Part shown: positions 11,106 to 22,300 of the stretch, in pieces | Numbering within the stretch: the stretch's first letter is position 1 | How the letters are laid out: the number at the start of each line of letters is the position of its first letter | Source: Linum tenue | Taxonomy: Eukaryota; Streptophyta; Magnoliopsida; Malpighiales; Linaceae | Assembly: GCA_946122785.1 (NCBI GenBank) | Contig: CAMGYJ010000011.1 | Location: 310,001 to 374,000, forward strand | Length of the DNA stretch: 64,000 nt | Reading direction: 5' to 3' | Notes under the pieces: generated by a model | Told to the model about the DNA's origin: nothing | Seen by the model: only the letters and a program-made list of their open reading frames with translations | Database searches by the model: none | Made by a program: the position numbers and the translations under genes

Positions 11106-12640
11106 GGAGCTACCGGGTCGTGCGTACTTCACCCGTACTCTTGCAAGTTCCCGGGCTTGATCCTTCACGATACCGCTGGTGATAGGGCAAAAGCGTATAT
11201 GCCAATTTCCTATCTTGTAGTAAAACCGGAAAGTCCGGGTATCGTCTCTCAGGGACTCGTACAACCTTATATTCTATCAAATTTATGAGCAAACTATAAG
11301 TGAAAAATGGTTTGGTTGATGAGATTATTAACTATTACCAAAATAACTAAACTAATTAAGCAAATAAAAACCGTCGGGAGAAATTCAACGGAGAAAGCTC
11401 TGGGAGAAACACCGGGACTCGCTACCTATCATATCCAAATTAATTTACATATTCCAATCAATTTAATCCATATCTCTACAGCCAGGATATCACTACTGTG
11501 CTAGCTATCCCTGTCGGGAATTACTACGTACTAAATAATCAATTCAAATCCTACTGTCGTAGCTCAATGAATTAACGATATAGTCTGAAGATCGATATCC
11601 TATTTAAGACCGCATAGCACCTTATTTAATCCACTGTCGCTTCGATAAGTTACTATGTCACATGAAATAGGTTCAGTTATTAGGGTTTCACTGTCGCTAA
11701 TAACCTAATTAACAACAAATCAATGTATTGGTGGCCAGTCAACACAAAGCATTAAGTAATTTCATGCAATAGAGATTGGAAGAAAAGAATTCTGAATCAA
11801 TCTATCAAATCAAGAAATAGCTACATCCTATGGTGTTTCCCCTAAAAATCAAAGTTTAGTTCATGACGAAATCAAAAGATTATATAATCATGTTCTTAAT
11901 CATCATGTCACGAATCAGAGAAAAGGAAAAAAAATACTGAAAATTTCTTCCCCTACTGGCGATGGCCGCAACGCCTCTACTGCTCCCTCTGTCTCCAGCC
12001 TTGCGCGGCGCCCTCTGCTTTTTCCCAAAGAAGATTTCTGTTCCGTCCCCCAGCTTGCGTGTGTCACAAAGCCACCCTTAATTCCCAGCCGATCCCAATT
12101 ATATGTCCAAAAGGAGTCTTCCCCGGCAATTAATTCCGGTCCCAGTTTAATTAATGGCAGCCCAATTCCTCCCCTCAAAACACTGCGTTTCCTTTAGCTT
12201 TTCCTTCCCACTAAAGGCCGAACGACTTGGTCCATGTAATTGCTGAAAATGGTCCCAATTAATTGCCATTCTTTCGTCATCTGTCCAACTCCAATTTTCT
12301 TGCTAAAGGACAAAGAAGATGGGAGCTTTAATTCCCAACAAATGACCACCCTGCTAATTCCATGTCCAGTTCCCATGCAGTCCGTCCCTGTTCCAAGTCC
12401 ACTCTCCGGTACGTTCCGGTCCACACTTCCTGGGCTTTAAGGCCAGGTCATGCATGCTTTTCGCCAATAGATGCCTGCTTTTCCATCTTTATATATTTCT
12501 TCACCTAAAACACATCAAAACTCCAACACAAGATGGTAATGGCTTTTCAACCATTCCGGATTAATTGTCCCTCAAATAGCACCAATCGGCTCAAACATAC
12601 CATGAGATAGTCACATAAAGCTCAAGAATTCAATATGTTA
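11106..12640 (-). mobile_element. LTR-like sequence, possibly Gypsy
   Basis: No coding capacity. Layout (AT-rich start, 'CTACTGTCG' motifs, a GC-richer block at 11950-12080, then mixed sequence) resembles, in organisation but not in sequence that I can align, the Athila-like LTR at 59241-60599. It abuts a truncated Copia on the left and a DUF26 stub on the right. I found no terminal repeats or target duplication, so this is a guess on layout. Confidence 0.3.
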
Positions 12641-12650
12641 AAGCGGATTA

Positions 12651-12749
12651 TCAGCTGGCATTGTACTTCTGGCCGCAGAAACACGAGATGAAAGTTCGGT
12701 CTGGATCACCTTTAAAGACGAGGAAGAAGGGTAAGAAGGAATTAGCCAT
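12651..12749 (-). pseudogene. DUF26 N-terminal stub (MANSF type)
   Basis: 33-codon minus-strand frame starting MANSFLPFFLVFKGDPDRTF and reading on to CGQKYNAS and a TGA. It matches the start of the intact gene at 39857-40288 (MANSFIPFF, then QGDPDLTYVSG, CGQEYDVSG), with about 20 hydrophobic signal-peptide residues deleted. Nothing downstream in the family (C-X8-C-X2-C, RYE) is visible. It is a truncated duplicate, not a small gene. Confidence 0.75.
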
Positions 12750-12860
12750 GGCCGGGGGATATTAATGAATAATGATGGGCAACTGCTGGGTTGATTCATG
12801 GCTCGATTTATCTATAGTACATAATCGGAACTATCAATGGCTCTGGTAACTTGATTCCTG

Positions 12861-12927
12861 TCTCTAGTTTGGTTTTGTTCTAGGGTTAGTTGTTTGTGAG
12901 GTAATACGGTACCTTGCAGCGGCTAAG
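12861..12927 (+). promoter_or_regulatory. Upstream module, gene-less copy
   Basis: TCTCTAGTTTGGTTTTGTTC, then GTAATACGGTACC and TTGCAGCGGCTAAG. Same order of blocks as the modules at 16013 and 13760, but no DUF26 coding sequence follows. Confidence 0.45.
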
Positions 12928-12952
12928 TCTTTGTTCGATATTAATATAAGAC

Positions 12953-13726
12953 ATTAAAATGTTTGATGCTTTTTTGCCGACTAGTTTTGGAAAGTGGCAC
13001 TTAAGCTTTGTATGTGATAAAGCACACGACTTTAACGATGTTTGACTCTTTTGTGCAGCAAGATGATTCTTTTGTGCAGTCTAGTTTTGTCTAGTGCAGT
13101 TGTATTTTATAGGTAAAACAGTACCCTACAGCGGCTAGATAGAGAGATCTTTGTTTGGTTTTTTTAAATTTACAAAGTCTATCAAACTTACTAAGAAGAT
13201 AAAAATGGTATTATCTTGATCATTGTTAATGGGAAAAGAGGTATTTGCCAACACTTAAAATATGTTGTACAACGTGTCAAAAATGTTATCTATGTAATAT
13301 GCAACACTTTAATTAGTGTCACCTATAGGAGGTGTTACTTTAGATAATATGCAACAATTTTTCACTTTTGGTAACCAAAGCAGAAGTGTTGCATATGGAG
13401 TAGTTCAAGTAAAACCTCCAAAAAGTGTTGGATATGGAGACTTAACACTACCAAACTAAGTTGTTTTAACAAAGGAAAAAATGGAAGGATGTTTAATGAT
13501 GAGAAGCATAGTTGGCAGTCCATTTTCCATAAGATTGGTCGAACTCTTCTTAACTGGCGACAGAGGGTCTGATCAGCGAGATTAACAAGAACGAGTGGCT
13601 TTGGCTCCTCTCCCACACTTGCCTTGGCGATCTAGATCTGTGACCTGGTTCCTTTTTTTTTCTTCTTCTGTTGGTGCAGCAGGAGGGGCCTGATCCACTC
13701 AACTGTACTCCTCTTCTTCTTTCTGG
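12953..13726. repeat. 770-bp direct repeat, copy A
   Basis: Begins TTAAAATGTTTGATGC and ends near CACTCAACTGTACTCC. The copy at about 14915-15690 is closely similar throughout, with scattered substitutions and small indels. It contains one upstream module (13075-13138) and a GC-richer tail (CTGATCAGCGAGATTAACA). It has no open gene; minus-strand frames in the tail have no recognisable domain. The two copies are in direct orientation 1.96 kb apart with a MITE between them. Confidence 0.85.
13075..13138 (+). promoter_or_regulatory. Upstream module inside repeat A
   Basis: Clean copy: TGCAGTCTAGTTTTGTCTAG, then TGCAGTTGTATTTTATAGG, then AGTACCCTACAGCGGCTAG. No gene follows within 2 kb. Confidence 0.5.
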
Positions 13727-13759
13727 AACTATCAATGGCTCTATTAATTTGATTCGTTT

Positions 13760-13823
13760 ATGTAGTTTGGATTTGTTCTAGGGTTGCTTGTTTTGGAGGT
13801 AATACGGTACCTCGCAGCGGCTA
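13760..13823 (+). promoter_or_regulatory. Upstream module, gene-less copy
   Basis: GTAGTTTGGATTTGTTCTAG, then GGTAATACGGTACC and TCGCAGCGGCTAAC, followed by a (CT)n run at 13835-13858. Very close to the copy at 12861-12927. Confidence 0.45.
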
Positions 13824-13941
13824 ACTCTTCATTTTTCCTCTCTCTCTCTCTCTCTCTCGATTTCTGAACTTTTATTTCTATGTTAAAAACCAACGACAAT
13901 ACTATTATTTAAAGCGAGTTTAAAATAACCGGAAACATTAA

Positions 13942-14172
13942 GGCCCTGTTCACTTCCATTTTCGTTTCCTGTTTTCTGTTTTCATGTAATAAATTTGGCA
14001 AACGAAATGAGAAAACATGTTTACTTTTCATTCTGTTTTCTATTCGTTTCCAACTCTGAAAACAGAAAGTGGCAGCTTCCTACTGTTTTCGAAAACGAAA
14101 AAATGTCGTTTTCACCTGTTTTCAACATTTGTTTTCTCAAAAACAGGAAACAGAAATGAAAGTAAACAGGGC
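13942..14172. mobile_element. Harbinger-type MITE, copy 1
   Basis: 231 bp, ends inverted: left AGGCCCTGTTCACTTCCATT, right end ATGAAAGTAAACAGGGC, and the interior is also largely self-complementary. Preceded by TTA (13939-13941). The right-hand TTA is not clear. The near-identical copy at 27522-27754 has a provable TTA target duplication, so the family assignment rests mainly on that copy. Short frames inside it are shadows. Confidence 0.75.
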
Positions 14173-14914
14173 AAACAGTGGTTCTGTTTTTCTATTCTTT
14201 CTAATTTCCTGGGTTTCTCGTACTGTAAACGGGTCTAATCAATGTCACAAATTTGATTTTAATTTTCTGGAAATCTATATTTACATACTAGATTGGGCCC
14301 GCCCGTGGGTCGGATGCATTTTGTTAATGATATAAACAATAACAATTGTGCGAAGTAATATACATGTTTATTAGTAACATGTAAAATTCACCTTTTAAAT
14401 TACCGAAATATAAAAAAGAAACATATACCTAAAAACAGTGCAACATTCTAACCGAGTCATCCATGAAAATCCGAAAATCAAAATTGCACACATGCAATGC
14501 ATGCAAAGAAGCCAACTCCTACAAAATTTATCTTGTTGCACTTTTTTTCACAAATCTTTGTGAATTTTCTTTTAGAAACCCTTTAATTTTGTCCGACCTC
14601 GTTGACCCATTAGCGTTTGATAATGATAATTATTAAAATTACTAATTTCTAATATAAATATTTTTTTTATTATTGTTAATATTTCTCCCAAAGTTACATT
14701 CTTTTCATGTTTATGTGAGTAGTATAAATAAATAAATAAAAATATCAATAAAGAAAGAAATTTTCTTATCCAAGACTAATTACTGGAAAAATTAGCATAA
14801 CATAGAGTTATCCAACAATCAAATCTAGTCATCTGTGAAAGTCCTTATTGAAATTAGAAACCATAACTCTAATAAAGAAACTGACATTAAAATGGCGATG
14901 CTTTTTTGCCATTT
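14173..14914. other. AT-rich spacer
   Basis: No gene. Begins with a segment ATACTAGATTGGGCCCGCCC (about 14287) that looks like the terminus of a common plant DNA transposon type, but I could not find a matching other end. Confidence 0.35.
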
Positions 14915-15690
14915 TAAAATGTTTGATGCTTTTTTGCCGACTACATTTGGAAAGTGGTACTTCAGCTTTGTATGTGATAAAGCACAAGACTCTAACGATG
15001 TTTGACTCTTTTGTGCAGCAAGATGATTCTTTTGTGCAGTCTAGTTTTGTCTAGTGCAGTTGTATTTTATAGTTAATACATCACCCTACAACGGCTAGAT
15101 AGAGAGATCTTTGTTTGGTTTTTTTAAATTTACAAAGTCTATCAAATTACTAAGAAGATACAAATGGTATTATCTTGATCATTGTTAATGGGCAAAGAGG
15201 TATTTGCCAACACTTAACATATGTTGTAAAAAGTGTCAAAAATGTTATCTATGTAATATGAACACTTTAATTAGTGTCACCTATAGGAGGTGTTACCTTA
15301 GATAATATGGAACAATTTTTTACTTTTGGTAACAAAAGCAGAAGTGTGGCATATGGAGTAGTTCAAGCAACACCTACAAAAAGTGTTGGATATGGAGACT
15401 TAACACTACCAAAATAAGTTGTTTTAACAAAGAAAAAAACGGAAGGATGTTTAACCATGAGAAGCATAGCTCGCAGTCCATTTTCCACAAATTGGTAGAA
15501 CTCTTCTTAACTGGCGACAGACGGTCTGATCAGCGAGATTAACAGGAACGAGTGGCTTTGGCTCCTCCCCACACTTGCCTTAGCGATCGTGATATGTGAC
15601 CTGCTTCCTTTTTTCTTTTTTTTTTTCTTTTGTTGGTGCAGCAGGAGGGGCCTGATCCACTCAACTGCACTCCTCTTCTTCTTTCTGTTT
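14915..15690. repeat. 770-bp direct repeat, copy B
   Basis: Second copy of 12953-13726. It is preceded by a local duplication of TTTTTTGCCATTTTAAAATG. It ends about 490 bp before DUF26 gene 3. Confidence 0.85.
15036..15098 (+). promoter_or_regulatory. Upstream module inside repeat B
   Basis: TGCAGTCTAGTTTTGTCTAG, TGCAGTTGTATTTTATAG, then CACCCTACAACGGCTAG; the final block has one change (CAACGGCT). Confidence 0.5.
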
Positions 15691-15930
15691 TTGTTGGTGG
15701 CACACTATTTTGTGTTGCCTGGCGCCTAGGCTTTTATATATTAAAAATTTAAATTAAATTAATAAATATTAATATAAATTTCTTCTGAAAACCTGTGTAA
15801 GAGAATTAGATAATATGTATTCTCAAATTTCTTTTAAAAATGGGGAAAGAGCAAGTTACACAAATTATCTGTTGATTTAGACTACTGGACGGGTGTGTTG
15901 ATGAGTTTAACAAGAAATCTTAGATTCTTT

Positions 15931-15991
15931 TGCAGTCTAGTTTTGTCTACCGTAGTTTTGTCTAGTAAGCCATACAGTACATGCAGCGGCT
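15931..15991 (+). promoter_or_regulatory. Upstream module, gene 3 distal
   Basis: TGCAGTCTAGTTTTGTCTAC, CGTAGTTTTGTCTAG, then CAGTACATGCAGCGGCTCC. First of two tandem modules before the gene at 16181. Confidence 0.6.
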
Positions 15992-16012
15992 CCCCTCCCA
16001 ATTGATTCTCTT

Positions 16013-16075
16013 CTGCAGCCTAAGTTTGTCTAGTGTAGTTTTGTTTCGCAGCGCAATACAGTACATGCAGCGGCT
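16013..16075 (+). promoter_or_regulatory. Upstream module, gene 3 proximal
   Basis: TGCAGCCTAAGTTTGTCTAG, TGTAGTTTTGTTTCGCAG, then CAGTACATGCAGCGGCTCTG. It lies about 105 bp before the ATG. A TATA box TATATATATA follows at about 16103-16112, so the module sits just upstream of the likely core promoter. Confidence 0.6.
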
Positions 16076-16180
16076 CTGTCGTTCAAATTCTTTATTTTCT
16101 AGTATATATATACCAGCTTCAGAAAACACGAGAGAAAGAAGCAAACTTGAGAAGAAGAAGAAGAAGAAGAGGAGACAAAA

Positions 16181-16576
16181 ATGGCGTTATTTCTAACATT
16201 GTTGTTCCTGATTCTGATAACAATCGGCACTGTGGCCGAAAGTCAATCGTTACCAGCTGCTGAATGCCCATCGCCGTACACCTACGTCTGTGATACAGGG
16301 GAAGCCAAGCTCGACGGCACGACCGTGCAGTTCCGGGTACTGGACAACGCCATATACAAACCAGGGTGTAACAGCGGTGCCTATTCCGGCGATCAAGGAA
16401 ACGAGACGGCGTTCTACTATTACTCCTACTGTCCGACGGAGTTCCTGGGCAAAGATTGCAGGGCATGTTTACTACGAGGAGCGCACTTTATAAGAAACAT
16501 CTGCTCGAAAACGGCTGGAGCTCGATACGCGGAGGATGGTTGCTGCGTTAGGTACGAGACCTACCAGTTCTGTTGA
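16181..16576 (+). CDS. Secreted DUF26 (Gnk2-like) protein 3
   Basis: Intact, intronless, 131 codons. Signal peptide at residues 1-20 (MALFLTLLFLILITIGTVAE), then one DUF26 domain with CPTEFLGKDCRAC (C-X8-C-X2-C, about 87-99) and terminal GCCVRYETYQFC. Ten Cys in the mature part, in the same pattern as 4296-4712. Of the Gnk2 mannose-contact positions it has Asp (not Asn) after the first conserved Cys, Arg in GARY, and Glu in RYE, so it is the intact gene closest to the complete set. Expected to be an apoplastic defence-type lectin-like protein; this is by family, not shown. The start is supported by the TATA box about 70 bp upstream and by signal-peptide alignment with its paralogues. Confidence 0.92.
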   Translation: MALFLTLLFLILITIGTVAESQSLPAAECPSPYTYVCDTGEAKLDGTTVQFRVLDNAIYKPGCNSGAYSGDQGNETAFYYYSYCPTEFLGKDCRACLLRGAHFIRNICSKTAGARYAEDGCCVRYETYQFC

Positions 16577-17475
16577 TCGTAGGGTTAATTGCACTGGATG
16601 TCACCTAATTTTTTAATTTAGTGGCACGTTAACCATTAAGTTCTAATAGTCGTACGTACATTACTTAATGTTGCCTCCTGTTCTTGGGGTTGTAACTTTC
16701 CTGTTCCTTGTGTATCGTTACGTGAGTTTTGTTGAATAAGTTGGAATATATTAGTTTTGTTGAATAAGTTGGATATAATTAAACTTGAGTTTATATCCAA
16801 TTATATATGCATTTTTTATTGAACAAATATTCTTTTAAGAGAGATTATTGGTTTTGTCTTTCACTCATGAGAGAATATATGATTAGGTTGATAGAGCAAC
16901 ATCAATTGATAGTTGGAGATCGATTGTGAGCGAATGAGTCGATCAAATTTTTTGTATTGGGTGAGAATTTTATACTACAAAAGGTGTCTAGTGCCCTTCT
17001 AAGCAGTCTATTCAAGAGTGCTTCGTGTGCTTTAATCAAGCTTCAAGATTTATTAACGAATTTATGGATTATGAATGAAAACTGAAATAAGTTTGAAAAT
17101 TATCAATCATTAGTTTGATTAGTGGATAGGAGAAAACATTACCCGGGTGAGTCTCCTGGCTAGCTTGTAATGAGTTAGTTTATGAAATCACACGTCCTTG
17201 TTTTTAATTTAGGGTAAATGCCACATTTGGTCATTGAAATTACTAAATCGTGCCATGTTTAGTCACTAGAAAAATTTAATATTGATTTTGGTCACTGAAA
17301 TTACTGAAATAGGTCACATTTAGTCACTCACCTGTTAGTCTCCGTCCAACTCTGATCACTCGAATTAATGAAACATGTCACATTTAATAACTCGAATTAC
17401 ATGGAATTATTGATAGAGAAATTTCTAGGAGATCGTACGATTACGAACAACGCCTCATTAGATGCCCTTTTGTTC
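16577..17475. other. Intergenic, degenerate repeats
   Basis: No gene. Contains a short tandem duplication (TTTTGTTGAATAAGTTGGA twice, about 16726-16785) and, at 17220-17400, three to four degenerate repeats of a motif like CACATTTAGTCACTNGAA. Confidence 0.5.
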
Positions 17476-17519
17476 TCGGCAGTTTTGTTACGTAAGTAAC
17501 GAAGGATATGCAGCGGCTG
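17476..17519 (+). promoter_or_regulatory. Upstream module, gene 4 distal
   Basis: CGGCAGTTTTGTTACGTAAG, then GGATATGCAGCGGCTG. The first block (CAGTCTAG) is missing here. Confidence 0.45.
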
Positions 17520-17612
17520 TTTGTTAGTTTGCGTTTACTTTCCTAGTGGAGTTCTTTTGTCAAAACGATTCACATTAATTTCCTACGGAAAGTCTCTTAA
17601 TGTCTCGTAATG

Positions 17613-17679
17613 CCGTCTAGTTTTGTCCGGTGTAGTTTTGTGTCTTGTCCGGCAACTAGTGCAGCGCCGGCACCGGCTC
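17613..17679 (+). promoter_or_regulatory. Upstream module, gene 4 proximal
   Basis: CCGTCTAGTTTTGTCCGGTG, TAGTTTTGTGTCTTG, then GTGCAGCGCCGGCACCGGCT. A TATA box TATATATAG follows at about 17711-17719, with the ATG at 17786. Confidence 0.5.
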
Positions 17680-17785
17680 TTTCCAGCTAGCCATCCAGCT
17701 TTTTGTGGCATATATATAGACACGGATACACACAATATAACGCGTCATATCCAATTAAGCAGGAGATGAAAAAAAAAACAATAAA

Positions 17786-17928
17786 ATGGGCTCATTATCA
17801 ACATTGTTACTGCCGATTCTGAAAATAATAATCATCTCCGCCGCCGCTGCGGGCCAACAGCCACCGGGAGACATATGCCCTCCTCCGGACACGACGGTGT
17901 GTAACACGTCGGGTCCAGATTTCATCGG
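17786..17928 (+). pseudogene. DUF26 gene 4, 5' part, Copia-split
   Basis: Starts MGSLSTLLLPILKIIIISAA: signal peptide and then mature residues up to CNTSGPDFIG, where a Copia LTR begins at 17929. The open frame ends 4 codons into the LTR. The other half is at 22710-23007. The residue after the first conserved Cys is Asn, as in Gnk2. Core promoter and two upstream modules are still in place. Confidence 0.88.
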
Positions 17929-18159
17929 TGTTAGAGTATAGTACAAAATGTAATTTTGTTGTTTCAGGGTAGTTATTGTAATATGTAGTTTGTATAGGTA
18001 CTAAGTAGTAATTTGGTGAACACTATAAAGGCTGGTCAGTGTAACTGAACACACTACCGTTTTATGCAATAATCACTTTTTCACTAAATCTAGCATGGTA
18101 TCAGAGCTAAACTAGGGTTTCATTCTTGATTTCTTTCGTCTCTTTCTTTCTGTGTTGCG

Positions 18160-19384
18160 ATGGCGATTCCTCTCCCAGCAAATCTCGATCCAAATCATCC
18201 ATACTTTCTCAATCAGAACGAGAATCCGGCGCTGGTGCTTTTTGTCGACGCTTCTCCATGGTGGAAACTACCAGTCCTGGGCGCGATCGATGAGGATGGC
18301 GTTACTCGCGAAGAACAAAGTCGCGTTCGTCAATGGCGAAGCTCCGCGTCCTGGAGATGCCGATCCGTTGCTTCCGGCTTGGGAGCGTGCGAATCTGATG
18401 GTCTTGGGCTGGATCTATCGATCTCTGGAGCCGACGATTGCTCAGTCGATTCTTTGGCTCGATTCCGCGCGAGAAGTCTGGCTCGATCTTCAGGAGCGTT
18501 TTGGTCAGGCGAATCTGGTTCGGATCTCCGATCTGCATGAGGAGATCTATGGATTCAGGCAAGGAAATCTGACGGTCACGGAGTACTACACTCGTTTCAA
18601 GATGCTCTGGGACGAGTTCTTTGCGCTTCGGTCGTTGCCTGGCTGTTCTTGCACTCCTCGCTGCCGCTGTGGAGCTTTCACAAGACTTCGTAGTTATGTT
18701 GAAGCTGATATGATCATTAGGTTTCTTCGCGGTCTTCGCGATGCGTTTGGACCGCTCCGATCGCAGATTCTTCAGCAAGATCCTCTTCCGCCGATCAATC
18801 GTGTGTTTGCTCAAGTTGTCCAACAAGAGCGCGAGTCTCGTCATGGAGCGTCTCTGGTTCCTTTTGCTCAGCCTCCCATGGCGTTTGCTGCTCCTTCTTC
18901 TTCTGCTCAAGGAGGTTTTACTCAGGGTGCTTCTTCCTCTGGTCAAGGTCGTCGAGGTTCCAGAGATGGTGCTAAGAGGCCGATTTGCACTTTCTGTGGG
19001 CTGACTGGTCACACGATTGAGAAGTGTTTCAAGAAGAACGGGTATCCCCCTGGCTACAAGGCTCGTGGCAAGGCAATCAATGCGGTGTGTGCTGGAGATT
19101 CAACTGATGAGCTTCATGATGGTGCTGATGAAGGCTTCACTCTTACTCGGGATCAGTATCAAGCGCTTGTTTCACTCATTCAACCTCAGCAGCAGGCCAC
19201 CAATCTGGGATCCATCAACTTGATGGCGGTCACCAACTCACAGCCTGTTCAGTCCACTTCTGCTCTCTATGCAGATGCAGCCGCAGCTCAGGGGACTTCC
19301 TCTGCATGTCACACTGCCTATGATGAGGTCGCAGGTAAGTTTGTTCTCTCTGTAGGTGGTGTGTCTCGCACTAGGTCTCTTGAA
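18160..19384 (+). pseudogene. Copia gag, one-base frameshift
   Basis: The natural start is the ATG at 18160 (MAIPLPANLDPNHPYFL). After NENPALVL the frame must move by one base to continue as STLLHGGNYQSWARSM; the cause is an extra T in a T5 run at about 18240-18244. The rest is a standard Copia gag: NYQSWARSM, LAKNKVAFVNG, VWLDLQERFGQ, LTVTEYYTRFKMLWDE, and a CCHC zinc knuckle CTFCGLTGHTIEKC near 18986-19027. It ends with TAA at 19385-19387, in the same frame as the protease that follows. Because the LTRs are identical, the frameshift is young or a sequencing error in a homopolymer. Gag forms the virus-like particle of the element. Confidence 0.85.
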
Positions 19385-19387
19385 TAA

Positions 19388-22300
19388 ACATGGGTAGTAG
19401 ACACTGGAGCTACTGACCATGTGGCTTGCTCGTTGTCTATGTTCAATGCCTATACTGATGTGCATAATTCATTTGTTACTTTACCTAATGGTTCTAAGGC
19501 CAAAGTAACTCATGTTGGAACTGTGCACTTAAATGATAAGCTCATAATCAATAATGTGTTGTTGATTCCATCCTTCACGTTTAACTTGCTCTCTGTCAGC
19601 AAGTTGACTAAGCAACATAACTGTTCCATGACTTTTGTTCATGATGCTTGTTTTATCCAGGAGCTGTCAGCTATGCGGACGATTGGTATAGCTGAACAGA
19701 TCTCTGGACTTTACTACCTCCGACCTGGCAACTCTCTGCCTAGTCCTTCCATCCCTCATCTCCTCTCTGCATCCTATGATACGTCCCATACTATGTTTGA
19801 TTTGTGGCATTATCGACTAGGACATGCTTCTACTCCTAGAATAAAAGGTTTACAGGCCAATTCTGTACCTATTGTTGTTGATGATCATATTCACTGTTCT
19901 GTTTGTCCTTTGGCAAAACAGAAACGGCTTCCTTTTGCATCTAGTGATTCTGTTAGTACATCTCCATTTGCCTTGATACATTGTGATGTTTGGGGGCCTT
20001 ATAAGGAACCAACTATTGATGGTCATCGATATTTCTTTGCTATTGTGGATGATTACACTCGAGTTTCTTGGGTTTATCTACTTAAACACAAGTCTGAAGC
20101 TAGGGATATTCTCATCCATTTTTGTTCTTATGTGACTACTCAATTTGCTATGACAGTCAAAGTGATAAGAACAGATAATGCACAGGAATTTAATATTCCA
20201 AGTTTCTATCATTCAAAGGGTATTTTACATCAAACCTCTTGTGTCCAGACTTCCCAACAAAATGGTAGGGTAGAAAGAAAATTGCAGCACATAGTAACTG
20301 TTGCTAGGGCTCTCTTGTTTCAAGCTTCTCTTCCAATTTTGTTTTGGGGTCATGCTGTTCTTCATGCTACTCATCTCATAAATCGCATTCCTTCCCCTCT
20401 AACTCAGAATAAATCTCCCTTAGAACTCCTTCAGGGCACTCCTCCTGATTTGGCTTACCTTAGAGTCTTCGGTTGCTTAGCTTATGCTAGTACTCTGAGT
20501 CATAATCGACCAAAACTTGAACCAAGGGCAACTCCATGTGTATTTCTCGGTTATCCTTTTGGCACAAAAGGGTTTAAATTAGTTGACTTGAATACCAACC
20601 GTCAGATAGAGTCTAGGGATGTTGTGTTTCATGAACATATTTTTCCTTATAAGAATTCATTATCTTCCTCTGATTCTGAGTTAACCTTTCCCAACTTTGA
20701 ACTCCTCATTACACCTAGTCCCTCTAGTGTCTCCCCTTCTGTTCCCTCTTCTGAAACATTACAGGTTGATAATCCTGTAAATATTCCTTTGCAAATACCC
20801 AATAGTAATGTTCCAGCTCCTGCTGGTAGGCCACAAAGACAAACAAAGCCTCCTGCTAGACTCAAGGACTTTGTTTGTCATTCAACAGTGGCTACATCCA
20901 CTAATGTCATTCATCCTATTTCCAAGGTTCTTTCTTATGATAGATTAGCTGCCAATTACAAAAGTTTTGTTATGAATGTAACTAAAGAAGTTGAGCCTAC
21001 CTGTTATGAAGAGGCTATCAAGGATCCACGTTGGGTGGCAGCTATGCAGGCTGAACTTGATGCCTTAGCAGCAACCAATACTTGGAAGGTAACCTCTTTA
21101 CCTTCTACTCATAAAGCCATAGGTTTCAAATGGGTGTATCGGATTAAATATAAAGCTGATGGCTCTGTCGAGAGATTTAAAGCTCGATTAGTAGCAAAAG
21201 GTTATACACAAACTAAAGGCATTGATTATTCAGAAACTTTTTCTCCTGTTGCTAAAATGACTACTGTTCGTGCCTTATTAGCTTTAGCTTCTGTTAAGGG
21301 CTGGGCTATTGAGCAATTAGATGTAAATAATGCGTTTTTACATGGGGATCTTCTGGAAGAAGTCTATATGAAAATACCACAAGGTCTAACTCCTCCTGCT
21401 GACATCAAAAGACCTGTTTGTCGTTTAATTAAATCTCTTTATGGTCTAAAACAAGCCAGCAGGCAGTGGAATTCAAAACTGACCGAGTTCTTATTGTCTA
21501 ATGGTTTTGTTCAATCCAAGGCAGATCACACTCTGTTTACAAAGCATTCTGATTCTAAATTTTTAGCTTTATTGGTATATGTTGATGATGTGATCCTAAC
21601 AGGTGATAATTTGTTAGAAATGAAGTCAATTAAGTCTAAACTAGATGATACTTTCAAGATTAAGGACTTAGGACCCCTACGTTATTTCCTTGGATTAGAA
21701 ATTGCTAGAAATTCTAAAGGACTAACTTTGTGTCAGAGAAAGTTTGCCTTAGATATTATTGCAGATGTCGGGTTACTTGCTGGAAAAGTTGCAGACTCAC
21801 CTTCTGAACCAAACGTTCGTTATTCTGCTACTTCTGGTGAACCGCTTTCTGATCCCTCTCCTTATAGAAGGTTAATTGGTCGTTTATTGTACTTATGCAC
21901 TACACGACCTGACATACAATATGCTGTGCATCATCTTACTCAGTTTGTAGCTAATCCTACTGATTTGCACATGAATGCTGCTACTAGATTGGTTAGATTT
22001 ATTAGAAACAATCCTGGGAAAGGCTTGTTTTTTCAATCTGATTCTGCTGTTAGTTTATCTGCTTTTTCATACTCGGATTGGGCTGGTTGTCCTGATACTC
22101 GCAGGTCTACCACTGGTTTTTGTGTGTTTCTTGGCAACTCTTTAATTAGCTGGCGTTCCAAGAAACAAACAACCATTAGTCGATCTTCTGCAGAAGCAGA
22201 ATATCGCGCAATGGCTGATTTATCTTGTGAATTACAGTGGCTAAGCTATCTATTCCATGATCTTAATGTTACATTTGCTGATCCTTTTGCTTTATATTGT

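Noticed and set aside
16119..16466. 115-codon minus frame opposite DUF26 gene 3
   Set aside because: Shadow of the DUF26 gene; no signal or domain of its own.
18302..19012. 236-codon minus frame opposite Copia gag
   Set aside because: Arg/Ser-rich antisense shadow of gag; no motif.
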